From VXYL01 sp965208525 (GTDB lineage: Bacteria > Pseudomonadota > Gammaproteobacteria > Pseudomonadales > Azotimanducaceae), in contig OZ242340.1 of NCBI GenBank assembly GCA_965208525.1, forward strand, positions 3,968,001 to 4,032,000: a stretch of DNA of 64,000 nt, given 5' to 3'. Both the position numbers and the translations under genes were made by a program. This document shows positions 43,506 to 52,186 of the stretch, in pieces. A model generated the notes under the pieces. That model was not told where the DNA came from and did no database searches. It saw nothing but the letters and a program-made list of their open reading frames with translations. Within the stretch, counting starts at the first letter, position 1; the number at the start of each line of letters is the position of its first letter.

Positions 43506-44538
43506 GAGTGCGCTTCTCGTCGAGCCATGCGCGGCCCTTGTCCCACGCACCGCGTCCCTTCTTCCAGGCTCGCTGGGCACCGCCGCCGGCGACGAAACGC
43601 TCGGTCAGCGTCTGTTGATCGCCGTCGAAGTTGCGCCACAGCGCCTCGACATAGGGGCTCCCCGTTGCGGCAAGACGACGATAGAGGCCCTCTTGCTCGA
43701 TTTCGCCGAGCACCTCGCGATAGTGGTCGAAAACGTGCCGGTCCAGCAACACCCCCGCCGCCCGCGCTCCCGACAGCGCGCCGCCGCCCACCTTGCCGAT
43801 GCGTTCGAGCGAACCGAGCGTTACGGCACCGGATAGCTCGAACGGTTGCACACCCTCACGGCGCGCGGCCGATTGGATTCCCTGCCAAAGTCGGTCGAGT
43901 TCCACCGGCGGCAAGGACTTCAACGCATCCGGCGCATCCCTAAGCCTTTGCCGCGTCTGTTCCACCGTCTCGCGCAACCCCTCCACCGACACGGGAGGCG
44001 TGTCGAAGGCCGTCGCCGTGCGGTCGCTGAACTTCGCCACGGAGTCGAGCAGGTCGTCCACATGCTCCACCGATGCGGCGTCTTCCACCACGCCTTGCCG
44101 TTCGAGTTCCTCCGCAAGTTCCTTCAGATAGCTACGCGAGCCATAGGCCACGTCGCTCACCACGGCGAGCAGGAGCATGGGCGAGAGGTGGAAGGTCGCG
44201 AGGCTCGCGAGTTCGACGAAATTGCCGACGGTCTTGCGCGCGACGTAGTTCTCGACGCGGTCGTCGGCACCGGCCTTGGACGACGGCGCCCCGCCCATGT
44301 CTTCCGCCATGAAGTCGAGCATCTGGCCGATGAAGATGCGATAGGTCTTGGCATTGCGAAACGCCCTTGGCAGAAGCAGCGCGGCGGACTCGCGCAGGGT
44401 GCCGCCGAGGACCCCGGCGAGCCCCCGCACGGTGCGCTCCGGCAACGACAGCCCGTAGCTCAGGTGCTCCACAATGCGCTCGTTCTGCGGCGCACGGGCC
44501 TTGTCGCGCACGGCCTTGGCAACGGCAGGAAGTTTCAT
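43498..44538 (-). CDS. Uncharacterised helical protein
   Basis: No family recognised. The 346 residues are mostly helical by composition: an N-terminal region with LSLPERTVRGLAGVLGGTLRES, a hydrophobic patch FHLSPMLLLAVVSDVAYGSR (about 115-135), charged helices around LKELAEELERQGVVEDAAS and EGLRETVEQTRQRLRDA, a Gly-rich segment GKVGGGALSGARAAG, and a basic tail. No signal peptide or clear membrane helix is seen, though the Gly/Ala segments could insert in a membrane. ATG 44538 is chosen; ATG 44559 adds seven residues and neither has a clear ribosome-binding site. It is translationally coupled to the L2HGDH-like flavoprotein, so the two may act together. Confidence 0.65.
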   Translation of the reverse strand: MKLPAVAKAVRDKARAPQNERIVEHLSYGLSLPERTVRGLAGVLGGTLRESAALLLPRAFRNAKTYRIFIGQMLDFMAEDMGGAPSSKAGADDRVENYVARKTVGNFVELASLATFHLSPMLLLAVVSDVAYGSRSYLKELAEELERQGVVEDAASVEHVDDLLDSVAKFSDRTATAFDTPPVSVEGLRETVEQTRQRLRDAPDALKSLPPVELDRLWQGIQSAARREGVQPFELSGAVTLGSLERIGKVGGGALSGARAAGVLLDRHVFDHYREVLGEIEQEGLYRRLAATGSPYVEALWRNFDGDQQTLTERFVAGGGAQRAWKKGRGAWDKGRAWLDEKRTRG

Positions 44539-44649
44539 GGCGCGAATTGAAACACGCATTGCATCGGGCCCGGTGCCTCCGACAGGTACAATCCGAAGCT
44601 TGGTCAGCGGTGTTCGCTTGGCACCGCGCAGGGGAAACTAGGGGGAAAC

Positions 44650-45084
44650 ATGCCGAAGCAGGGCGTTGTGCCCGATGACTTGACGCGCCCGTTCTGGGAG
44701 GCGGCGAACGAGCATCGGCTGGTCATTCAGAGCTGCGTTGCGTGCAAGCACTTGCAGCATCCACCGGCACCGGTTTGCCGCGTCTGCGGTTCCGACACGG
44801 TCGAGTGGAAGGAGATGAGCGGGCGCGGCACCATCTACAACTACGGTGTGGTGCACGACTGTCCTATTCGGCTGCTGCAGGAGGATCAACCCTTCAACGT
44901 CGCCGTCGTGATGCTGGCCGAAGATCCCCGTATCCAGATGTACTCGCATCTGCCCGGCACCCCTGTCGACGAGGTGCCCGTAGGCGCCGAAGTGGAAGTC
45001 ACGTTCGAGGCCACCGCCAACGGCCAGATGGTGCCGGAGTGGCGGGTCGTCGGGTCTTCCGGCGAAGGCGGAGAGCAGGCATGA
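44650..45084 (+). CDS. DUF35 / Zn-ribbon OB-fold protein, thiolase partner
   Basis: A 144-residue protein. The N-terminal helix PDDLTRPFWEAANEHRLVIQ is followed by a rubredoxin-like zinc ribbon (CVACKH and CRVCGS, about residues 29-48) and an OB-fold. Proteins of this type form complexes with lipid-transfer-like thiolases and supply part of the acyl-CoA channel. ATG 44650 has an AGGGGGAA site. The stop overlaps the thiolase start as ATGA, fitting an obligate subunit pair. Confidence 0.88.
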   Translation: MPKQGVVPDDLTRPFWEAANEHRLVIQSCVACKHLQHPPAPVCRVCGSDTVEWKEMSGRGTIYNYGVVHDCPIRLLQEDQPFNVAVVMLAEDPRIQMYSHLPGTPVDEVPVGAEVEVTFEATANGQMVPEWRVVGSSGEGGEQA

Positions 45085-46400
45085 CCGAGAACGCACCCGC
45101 CTCCATGTATCGCACCGACGAGGGCATGGGCCTCTGGGAACACCGCGGCAAGGTCGCTGCCGTTGGCGTCGGCCACTCCCCCACCGCCCGCCGCTGGGAT
45201 GGCCGCGCCGAAACCTGCGTCGGCGCCATCAGCCTGATCGCCTTGCGCCGCGCCATCGAGGACGCTGGCGTCGATCCCGCCGAGATCGACGGCCTGGTCA
45301 TGGACCCCGTCACCACCACCGGTGCCTATTGGCCCAAGGGCAAGCCGGTGCCCGAGGAAGTCACCAGCGCCTTCAACTCCACCGACAACCCCCTCGACGG
45401 CATCGCGGGCTTAAGCGCCGAGTGGATTCTCAAGAACATGCCGGAACTCACCGGCATCGACTTCACGATGTACGGCCCCGGCTGCATGTCGAACGCCATC
45501 TGCGTCGCCGCCCAGGCCGTGGGCGATGGCCTCGCCCGCACTTGCCTCGTGCTCAAGAGCTGGCACAACTACGAGGGACGCTACTACCAAGGCGGCGCCA
45601 ACGCCGGCAGCGACCTGCCCGGCACGGCTGCGTTGCACGCCCTCTGGGGCACACCCGCCTGCTACGGCACGGCGCTGCAGTTCGCCGAGTACTGCCGCAA
45701 GTACGGCAAGAACCACGACATGATGGCGCCGTTCATCGAGAACTCGCGCCAAAACGGCCTCAAGTTCCCGGAGGGCTATTGGGCCAGCCACCGCCCGGAG
45801 GAAATCACGCCGGAGGACTACAAGGCCGCCCGCTGGATCGCCAAGCCCGCAAACCTCTTCGACAACGACCTGCCCATCATGGTCTCCGCCGCGTACCTGT
45901 ACACCACGGCGGAACGGGCCCGCGACATGCGCCAGAAGCCGGTCTACATCCTCAACCACGCCGCGAGCAACACGAGGCCGAGGAGCCTCACGCCAACCCT
46001 CGACGAGGTGGAGGCCGACACCGCCCGCACGGCGAGGAAAATCTATGAAGGCGCCGGCATCACCGCCGCCGACCTCTCGTTCGAGAACATGTACGACGGC
46101 TTCGCCCAGTTCCACCAGTTCCACATCGAGGGGCTCGGCTACCGCGGCATGAAGTTCGGCGAGGCGCTCGACTTCTACCAAACCGACATCTCGATTCACG
46201 GCCCCAACCCCATCCTGCCGAGCGGCGGCAACATCGGCTGCGGCCGGAGCCGGTTCTGGATGCACACCGACTGCATCCAGCAGATCCAGGAGCGCGCCGG
46301 GGAGCGTCAGGTGACGGGAGTGAAGCCGGAGGTCGCGGTTTCCGGCGGGCCGATGCCGCTCGGCGGGCGGTTTACGGTTTGGAGCGCAACGCCCGATTAG
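45081..46400 (+). CDS. Thiolase-family (lipid-transfer-type) acyl-CoA enzyme
   Basis: A 439-residue thiolase-fold protein of the SCP2/Ltp2-like branch that pairs with DUF35. Cues are VAAVGVGHSPTARRW at the N-terminus, the putative nucleophile Cys in YGPGCMSNAICVAAQAV (about residue 137), and C-terminal NPILPSGGNIGCGR. The second catalytic Cys and the His of classical thiolases are not obvious, and Ltp2-type members use retro-aldol rather than Claisen chemistry, so the exact reaction is open. Coupled to the DUF35 gene by a four-base overlap. A HAD and a DUF1015 gene follow on the same strand. Confidence 0.82.
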   Translation: MTENAPASMYRTDEGMGLWEHRGKVAAVGVGHSPTARRWDGRAETCVGAISLIALRRAIEDAGVDPAEIDGLVMDPVTTTGAYWPKGKPVPEEVTSAFNSTDNPLDGIAGLSAEWILKNMPELTGIDFTMYGPGCMSNAICVAAQAVGDGLARTCLVLKSWHNYEGRYYQGGANAGSDLPGTAALHALWGTPACYGTALQFAEYCRKYGKNHDMMAPFIENSRQNGLKFPEGYWASHRPEEITPEDYKAARWIAKPANLFDNDLPIMVSAAYLYTTAERARDMRQKPVYILNHAASNTRPRSLTPTLDEVEADTARTARKIYEGAGITAADLSFENMYDGFAQFHQFHIEGLGYRGMKFGEALDFYQTDISIHGPNPILPSGGNIGCGRSRFWMHTDCIQQIQERAGERQVTGVKPEVAVSGGPMPLGGRFTVWSATPD

Positions 46401-46433
46401 CCGGTCCAAAACACCCGCGCCCGACGGCGCGAC

Positions 46434-46453
46434 GGAGGCCGAGACGCCTTCCC
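46434..46453. repeat. Degenerate GGAG-type hairpin
   Basis: GGAGGCCGAGACGCCTTCC retains the GAGACG centre and GGAG start, but the stem is imperfect. It lies in the 71-base gap after the thiolase gene and looks like an eroded copy of the family. Confidence 0.5.
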
Positions 46454-46471
46454 TAGAGAGGACGCAACACC

Positions 46472-46819
46472 ATGATTCTCATCAGCTTCGACATCGACGG
46501 CACCCTCACGGTCGGCGACCCGCCCGGCATCCTGCCGATGGAAATGGTGCGTGCCGTGAAGGAGCAGGGCTGTCTGGTAGGAAGCTGCTCGGACCGGCCC
46601 ATCAGCGCCCAGCGCGCCATCTGGGCCAGCCACGACATCGAGGTGGACTTCACGGTCTCCAAGCACATGCTGCCGGATGTGAAGGCCGAGTTCGCGGCGG
46701 ACGTGTACTACCACATCGGCGACCGCGAAGACTTGGACAAGCGCCCCGCCCTCGAGGCCGGGTTCGAGTTCCTTTGGCCCCACGAGGCCGTGGACATGCC
46801 TTGGGTCGAGGGAACCTGA
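46472..46819 (+). CDS. Minimal HAD-superfamily hydrolase-like protein
   Basis: A 115-residue protein with all four HAD motifs and no cap: FDIDGT (nucleophile Asp7 and Asp9), SCSDRP (motif II Ser), SKHMLPDVKAE (motif III Lys) and HIGDREDLD (motif IV). It is much shorter than typical HAD phosphatases (about 200 residues), so it is either a minimal C0-type enzyme or a regulatory remnant. ATG 46472 follows GAGAGGACG. It lies after the thiolase and 22 bases before the DUF1015 gene. Substrate unknown. Confidence 0.78.
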   Translation: MILISFDIDGTLTVGDPPGILPMEMVRAVKEQGCLVGSCSDRPISAQRAIWASHDIEVDFTVSKHMLPDVKAEFAADVYYHIGDREDLDKRPALEAGFEFLWPHEAVDMPWVEGT

Positions 46820-46841
46820 CGCCTCCAAAGCAGGCATCGCC

Positions 46842-48152
46842 TTGAAGACGCACTACCCAGACATCGGCCTGCACGTCCCGTCACTGCTGCTGCCAGCTCC
46901 CGGCATTGCGCTCGGGACGTGGGCCGTGATTGCCTGCGACCAGCACACTTCCGAGCCTGAGTATTGGACCGAGACGCGTCGCTTGACCCGTGGGGCACCA
47001 TCCACCCTCGACCTCGTGCTGCCGGAAGCGCTGCTCGCGGAAGGCGACCGCGACGCGGCCATCGCCGCGATTCACCGCAACATGGAGCGATATCTTGCGG
47101 ACGTCCTGGTCGAGCAACCTCCCGGTTTCATGCTCGTGGAGCGGGAGGTGGGACGCGAACATCCCCGGCGCGGACTCATCGTGGCGCTGGACCTCGAGTG
47201 CTACGACCATCGCCCGGGAGCTCGGGAACTCATCCGCTGCACCGAGGGAACCGACGTCCGCCGGCTGCCGGCCCGCGCCGCCGTCCGCCGCGGTGCAGCC
47301 TTGGAGGCGCCGCACATCCTGGTGCTTCTGAACGACCCGGACGCCACCGTGATCGAGCCCCTGTTCGAGGCCCAGGAAACCGCCGCCTACGACTTCGACC
47401 TCATGCAGGGCGGCGGTCGGGTGCGTGGCTGGCCGATCCAGGACGAGTCCCGCATCGAGGCGACGGCAGCGCGCCTCGCGGCTCTGAGGCAAGGCGAACC
47501 GCCGATGGTCTATGCGATGGGCGACGGCAACCATTCATTCGCCGCCGCCCGCCTCGTGTGGGAAGAGCTTCGCGACGCCGGCGCGCCGGCGGATCATCCG
47601 GCACGGTATGCGCTGGTGGAACTGGTCAACATCCACGACGAGGCGCTCAACTTTGAAGCCATCCACCGGCTCGTCGCCGAAGTCGAGCCGGCGGCGCTGC
47701 TCGCAGGCATGGCAGAGCATTTCGCGGACGCCGACTTTGCCATCGATCGTCACGAAACCCCCTCCGAATGGAACGAGGCAAGGAACCGAGCCAGTGCCGG
47801 CCACGCCATCCCCTTCGTGCAAGGCACCGCGTCCGCCACAATGTTTGGCCTCGCCCGGATCGAATCCCCCGACGCCCAACTCGCCGCCACCACCCTGCAA
47901 CGCTTCCTCGACGACCGCCTGCCAACCCTCCGGGGCACCCCCGACCTGGACTTCATCCACGGCGAAGACACCCTCCTCAACCTCGTCCACGGCCACCCCG
48001 ACCGCATAGGCTTCCTCCTCCCCACCCTCAACAAACACGACCTCTTCGCCAGCATCACCCGCGACGGCGCCACCCCGCGCAAGACCTTCTCCCTGGGCGA
48101 AGCCCACGAAAAGCGCTACTACATCGAGTGCCGCCGCATTAGACCGGACTGA
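46842..48152 (+). CDS. DUF1015 family protein
   Basis: A 436-residue soluble protein. It matches DUF1015 by MGDGNHSFAAARLVWE (about residue 225) and LVNIHDEALNFEAIHRLV (about residue 264); the WAVIACDQHTSEPEYW segment near the N-terminus is also typical. The family has no established activity. The start is TTG 46842 with a poor ribosome-binding site; the reading is continuous and N-terminal homology begins at once, so a nearby start is right. It probably shares a transcript with the HAD gene. A repeat-filled gap follows. Confidence 0.8.
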   Translation: MKTHYPDIGLHVPSLLLPAPGIALGTWAVIACDQHTSEPEYWTETRRLTRGAPSTLDLVLPEALLAEGDRDAAIAAIHRNMERYLADVLVEQPPGFMLVEREVGREHPRRGLIVALDLECYDHRPGARELIRCTEGTDVRRLPARAAVRRGAALEAPHILVLLNDPDATVIEPLFEAQETAAYDFDLMQGGGRVRGWPIQDESRIEATAARLAALRQGEPPMVYAMGDGNHSFAAARLVWEELRDAGAPADHPARYALVELVNIHDEALNFEAIHRLVAEVEPAALLAGMAEHFADADFAIDRHETPSEWNEARNRASAGHAIPFVQGTASATMFGLARIESPDAQLAATTLQRFLDDRLPTLRGTPDLDFIHGEDTLLNLVHGHPDRIGFLLPTLNKHDLFASITRDGATPRKTFSLGEAHEKRYYIECRRIRPD

Positions 48153-48163
48153 ACTCGGCAAGG

Positions 48164-48333
48164 GACGGCACAAGCCCGTGCCCTATGAGGCCCGTCTTGA
48201 ACACACGGTGGATGCGGCACGGGCCCCTTGGGGCGAGGGCACCTTGCCCTCGCCCCCAAGGGCCCTCGCTTCGAATCAAGCCTTCAAACGGTGAACGTGT
48301 CCGACCTCGTAGGGGTGAGGCTTGTCACCGCCC
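48164..48333. repeat. REP cluster with a 12-base-pair hairpin
   Basis: A degenerate GTAG-class copy (GGGACGGCACAAGCCCGTGCCCTA; 48164-48187) comes first. Next is the strong stem GGGGCGAGGGCA-CCT-TGCCCTCGCCCC (48230-48256), then GTAGGGGTGAGG...CCGCCC (48309-48333). These fill the gap between the convergent DUF1015 and tannase genes and could act together as a terminator region. Confidence 0.75.
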
Positions 48334-48346
48334 GTCTTGACCTGTT

Positions 48347-49891
48347 TCAGTCTTCCATGCAGGCAAAGCTCTCCGCGTCGTCCGGGTCGCCGGAGCCGTT
48401 GTACTGGGCGTACTGCGGGTAGGGGCAGAGGGGGCGGGCGAAGCTCCGGGAGTTCTCCGTCGCCGCGCCGGCTTCGACGATGGCTTCGGCCCAGTTCACC
48501 TCTCTGCCGGCAATGGCCGTTTGCGCCTCCATGAAGCTGAACTCGCCCGGGTGCTCCGCAATGATCCGGTTTGGCGGAGCGTCCCTTTCCACCCAATTGA
48601 TGATCGGCTGCAGGAAGTCCGCCGCCCAGGCGCCCGGGCCGCCGGCGCAGTGCACCATGCCGGGGATCATGTACGTGCGGACAGATTCGTCCATGGCGCC
48701 GCCGTTCAGCGCCTTGGCGTCCGCGAGGAAGCCTTCGAGCGTCTTGGCGCGGCAGGGCTGGTCGTGCCAGCCGTTGTAGATGATGAGCTTGCCGCCGCTC
48801 TCGTGGAAGGCGCCGAAATCGGGCGCGGGAACCTCGACAGAGACCATGATCTCGCGCAACCCCGGAAGGTCCGCCACCGGGTCGAAGCTCGCGATGTCGA
48901 AGCCCGGATCGCGGTGCATCACGGCCTTGATCACGTCCACCGTGATGTCGGACGCCGTGCCCTCGAGGAACGGCACGGGGCCAGTAACCCACAGATCAAA
49001 GTCGCCGCCGAGTTCGCCGCCGGGATAGACCCCCGGCACCACCACCGCGCCGAATTCGTCGGTGACGCCCGTGTATAGGTAGCGCGCGGTCTCGATCTGC
49101 CCCGCCGTAAGGCAATCGGCCGCACCACCCTCGCGACATTGCAGCGCGTCGAGTTCGAGCATTTCGACCTTGCACTTGCGCGGATCCCCGACGATGCCGT
49201 CGGCAACGCCGTCAAGCATGTCGCAGGCGCGCCGCGAGTTGGCGTCGAGCACCGCCACCGATTCGGCATCGAGGGGGCCGCGGGCCTGGTGGCGGCTGGT
49301 CTCGAACGCCCATGCCAACAGTTGCGTGTATTCGATCGCCGGCGCCCCGGCGATGATGCCGTCGTAGTCGTCCGGATAGCGCAGCGCCTCCACGAGCGCC
49401 GCCCGGCCGCCGTTGGAACAGCCCCAGAGGTACGCGAACCGCACCGGTTCGCCGTAGAACGTCGCGACGATCCGCTTGGCGAGCACAGTGGTCAGGTGAT
49501 TCGCCCGGAAGGCGAAGTTGAGCTTGGCGTGATCGTCGCGGTAGAAGCCCTCGTCGTTCCCTCCCTCATGCCCGGTGTCGGTCGAGGCCATGGCAAAACC
49601 GGTTTCGAGCAGGCTCCTCGTGTCGCCGATCACGCCGGCAAGACCACCCGGAGCGTGGAACATGAACCGACCGCTCCAGCCCTCGACCGGCATCCGAACC
49701 TCGAACCGAATCGTCGAGTCAATCGTCCCCCGCACCCGGCAGTGCGTCGGAACGCCCTCCGCAGCCGCCACCAGAATGCCCGGTTCCACCGCATGGTCCG
49801 CGTCGGACAGAAGGTAAAGGTCCGCGCAACGATCGGTCGCCGCGGCAACGCCCGCTAGCGCGAGAGAGGCCAACAGGGTAAGCAAACGCAT
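48347..49891 (-). CDS. Tannase / feruloyl-esterase family hydrolase, exported
   Basis: A 514-residue alpha/beta-hydrolase with signal peptide (MRLLTLLASLALAGVAAA). The nucleophile Ser lies in LWGCSNGGRAALVEA (about residue 159) and the catalytic His in YMIPGMVHCAGG (about residue 417); both are flanked by Cys, as in the family's signature CS-D-HC arrangement. CDMLDGVADGIVGDPRKC resembles the calcium-binding loop. It would hydrolyse aromatic esters such as ferulate or gallate esters in the periplasm or outside. ATG 49891 has a GGAGACGG site. It is monocistronic, with repeats on both sides. Confidence 0.87.
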   Translation of the reverse strand: MRLLTLLASLALAGVAAATDRCADLYLLSDADHAVEPGILVAAAEGVPTHCRVRGTIDSTIRFEVRMPVEGWSGRFMFHAPGGLAGVIGDTRSLLETGFAMASTDTGHEGGNDEGFYRDDHAKLNFAFRANHLTTVLAKRIVATFYGEPVRFAYLWGCSNGGRAALVEALRYPDDYDGIIAGAPAIEYTQLLAWAFETSRHQARGPLDAESVAVLDANSRRACDMLDGVADGIVGDPRKCKVEMLELDALQCREGGAADCLTAGQIETARYLYTGVTDEFGAVVVPGVYPGGELGGDFDLWVTGPVPFLEGTASDITVDVIKAVMHRDPGFDIASFDPVADLPGLREIMVSVEVPAPDFGAFHESGGKLIIYNGWHDQPCRAKTLEGFLADAKALNGGAMDESVRTYMIPGMVHCAGGPGAWAADFLQPIINWVERDAPPNRIIAEHPGEFSFMEAQTAIAGREVNWAEAIVEAGAATENSRSFARPLCPYPQYAQYNGSGDPDDAESFACMED

Positions 49892-49963
49892 CTCCGTCTC
49901 CTTTGGCTACGGCGCCGAATACTCGCACAACGCGCAACCCAATGATCGTAAGGCGCTTTCCCC

Positions 49964-49988
49964 GTAGGGGCGGGGCTTGTCCCCGCCC
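49964..49988 (+). repeat. GTAG-type REP, canonical copy
   Basis: GTAG followed by GGGCGGGG-CTTGT-CCCCGCCC, a perfect 8-base-pair stem with a five-base loop, and then the GTCTTCAACGCACCGA linker. It lies between the divergent tannase and MaoC-like genes and is one of the cleanest copies. Confidence 0.88.
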
Positions 49989-50059
49989 GTCTTCAACGCA
50001 CCGACCAACTCGGCAAGGGACTTCTGCTACGATCCACCGGCGATCCGGAGGGGCACGCA

Positions 50060-50557
50060 TTGAGCGAACAGGAAGTCACATACGTCACGGGCGAAATGCG
50101 CGCCGCGCAAGGAGTGTGGAGCGATCCGCGCACTGCGCCGCCCATCACGGAGACCGACATCCGACGGTGGGCCATGGCCACGCACTATCCGGAGACGCCG
50201 CCGCGCATCTATTGGGATGCCGATTACGCCGCAACCACGCGTTGGGGCGGCATCGTCGCTCCCCCAGACTTCAACCCGTTCGCCTGGCCGGTGGAACGCC
50301 CCAAGGGCGGCTCGCCGGGACTCGCCGGCCAGCGCCCGGACGGCAAGCCCCTCACCGGCATGAACGGCGGCCAGACCGACACCTACGGCGTGCCCATGCG
50401 CCCCGGCGATGTCATCAGCGCCCGCACCCGCCTCGTGGACTGGAACGAGCGCGAAGGCCGCTTGGGGCACACGCTTTACGTTCGCAACGAAATCGAGTGG
50501 CGCAACCAAGACGGCGAGCTGGTAAAGACGCGCATGTCCATCGGCATCCGCTACTGA
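50060..50557 (+). CDS. MaoC-N-like (hot-dog) dehydratase subunit
   Basis: A 165-residue hot-dog-fold protein of the FAS1-like/MaoC N-terminal type. ITETDIRRWAMATHYPETPPRIYWD and RWGGIVAPPDFNPFAWP are characteristic; this half normally lacks the catalytic Asp/His and pairs with a MaoC-C subunit. The start is TTG 50060 with GGAGGGG eight bases upstream. It is 37 bases before the MaoC gene, so the pair likely forms a heteromeric enoyl-CoA hydratase. Confidence 0.83.
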   Translation: MSEQEVTYVTGEMRAAQGVWSDPRTAPPITETDIRRWAMATHYPETPPRIYWDADYAATTRWGGIVAPPDFNPFAWPVERPKGGSPGLAGQRPDGKPLTGMNGGQTDTYGVPMRPGDVISARTRLVDWNEREGRLGHTLYVRNEIEWRNQDGELVKTRMSIGIRY

Positions 50558-50594
50558 CCGAGCACCCGCAACGAGGCCAGAAGGGAGACAACCC

Positions 50595-51011
50595 ATGACC
50601 GTCAGCTTCGAAGACATCCAGATCGGCGACAAGCTGCCGACCTGGTCCCGCAAGACCAGCTTCGCAGAATGGAACCGCTACGCCGCGGTGAACGAGGAGT
50701 TCGTGCCCTTCCACATGGACGACGAGGCCGGTCGCCGCGCCGGCAACGAGGCCGGCGCGTTCGGCATGGGCAACCTGCGCTACGCCTACATCGTCAACGC
50801 CCTGCGCGAGTGGATTGGCGACGATGCCATCGTCCGCGAGGTCGGCTGTCAGTATCGCGCCATCAACCAGAAGGACGACGTGCTCACGGTCACGGGCGAA
50901 GTCACCGCGAAGAAGGCGGAGGACGGCGAGAACCGCGTCTATCTCGACATCAACGTGGTTACCCAGACCGGTGCCCCCACCTGCCCGGGCCACGCGGTGG
51001 TCGCCCTCTGA
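50595..51011 (+). CDS. MaoC-like dehydratase (enoyl-CoA hydratase type)
   Basis: A 138-residue hot-dog protein. The hydratase-2 motif is seen as FVPFHMDDEAGRRAG (about residues 36-50; Asp and His equivalents), and LTVTGEVTAKK lies in the later strands. It probably hydrates an enoyl-CoA with the upstream partner. ATG 50595 has an AAGGGAGA site. The amidohydrolase gene starts seven bases after its stop, so three genes form one operon of acyl-CoA-type catabolism. Confidence 0.85.
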   Translation: MTVSFEDIQIGDKLPTWSRKTSFAEWNRYAAVNEEFVPFHMDDEAGRRAGNEAGAFGMGNLRYAYIVNALREWIGDDAIVREVGCQYRAINQKDDVLTVTGEVTAKKAEDGENRVYLDINVVTQTGAPTCPGHAVVAL

Positions 51012-51018
51012 CCCTGCC

Positions 51019-52176
51019 ATGACCTACGCCGGCAACCGGGTCGTCTTCGACGCCGACAGCCACCTTATGGAGTTGCCGGACTTCCTGTCGCGGCATGTCG
51101 AAACGCGCATGCGGGATCGCATCCCGTCGCTCGACGACATCCGCCTTGCCGATGTGGGCGAGCAGATGCGCTCCTTCGACGGTGCCCAAGGCCATGCGCC
51201 GGAAGTGGTGCAGGAGCTCACGGCCCTCGGCGACCGCCTCACCCGCGGCCCCAAGTGGCATCAAGCACTCGGAGCATTCAGTGGCAAGGAGCGGGGCATC
51301 GCTCTGGACCTCCTCGGCTTCAAGCGGCAGGTGGTGTTCTCGTCCTTCTGCGCGACGAAGGTTTTCGGCACAGAGGATGTCGAGGCCCGCTACGCCGCTG
51401 CCGACGCCCACAACCGGGCAATGGCCGAGTTCTGCGACGGCGATGCGAGATTGATCGGTGTCGCGATGGCGCCGCTTGACGATCCGAGCCGCGCTCTCAC
51501 CAGCATCAACGCCGCGTTGGAACTGGGGCTTGGCGCGATGTGGATTCCCTCCCACGCCCCAGGCGGCCGCTCCCCCGGCCACCCGGCACACGACGCCATC
51601 TGGCGCCGGCTGCAAGAATCGCAAACGCCCTTCATCCTCCACGTCGGCAGCTCCAGCCTCAGCATCCCCAACGAATGGATGAACGACGGCCATTCGGAAA
51701 GGCAAAGCGCAAGGGGCCGCGCCGAGGTGATCGGCTCGAAGGACCTAACCGTCATCTTCCACTCCGCCCAGCGCTTCATCTCCACACTGGTGCTAGACGG
51801 CGTGCTGGAGCGATTCCCGAAACTCACCGGCGGCGTCATCGAACTAGGCGCCGGCTGGGTCCCCGACACCATCCGCCGCCTCGACCACGCCGTCGACATC
51901 TGGGCCCGCTCCGAACCCTACCTCGCCGGCTTCCAGCGCAAGCCCTCCGAACAGTTCCAGGATCAACTCCGCTTCACGCCCTACCCGTTCGAAGACGTGG
52001 GCCAGCTAATCCGAGAGTCGATGCCGGACCTATACCTCTTCTCCTCCGACTACCCCCACGCCGAAGGCGGCCGCGACCCCATCGGCCGCTTCACAAGAGC
52101 CTTGGAAGGCATCCCCGAAGACCGCCAAGCCGCCTTCTTCGCCGGCAACGCCCGCACGCTATACCCAACCCTCTGA
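51019..52176 (+). CDS. Amidohydrolase-2 family protein (COG2159, ACMSD-like)
   Basis: A 385-residue metal-dependent TIM-barrel protein. The N-terminal DADSHLMELPDF replaces the usual D-x-H metal motif, TPFILHVGSSS holds the His after beta-5, IFHSAQRF follows, and SSDYPHAEGGRDPIGRF carries the conserved Asp near the C-terminus. Members decarboxylate or hydrolyse carboxylated substrates. The ORF is open from 50815, but ATG 51019 follows the MaoC stop by seven bases. Together with the MaoC pair it suggests degradation of a CoA-linked or aromatic compound. A strong inverted REP pair follows. Confidence 0.84.
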   Translation: MTYAGNRVVFDADSHLMELPDFLSRHVETRMRDRIPSLDDIRLADVGEQMRSFDGAQGHAPEVVQELTALGDRLTRGPKWHQALGAFSGKERGIALDLLGFKRQVVFSSFCATKVFGTEDVEARYAAADAHNRAMAEFCDGDARLIGVAMAPLDDPSRALTSINAALELGLGAMWIPSHAPGGRSPGHPAHDAIWRRLQESQTPFILHVGSSSLSIPNEWMNDGHSERQSARGRAEVIGSKDLTVIFHSAQRFISTLVLDGVLERFPKLTGGVIELGAGWVPDTIRRLDHAVDIWARSEPYLAGFQRKPSEQFQDQLRFTPYPFEDVGQLIRESMPDLYLFSSDYPHAEGGRDPIGRFTRALEGIPEDRQAAFFAGNARTLYPTL

Positions 52177-52186
52177 CTCCCACTGC

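Noticed and set aside
44559..44592. TTGCAT...TACAAT as a promoter for the DUF35-thiolase operon.
   Set aside because: The spacer is 22 bases, outside the usual sigma-70 range.
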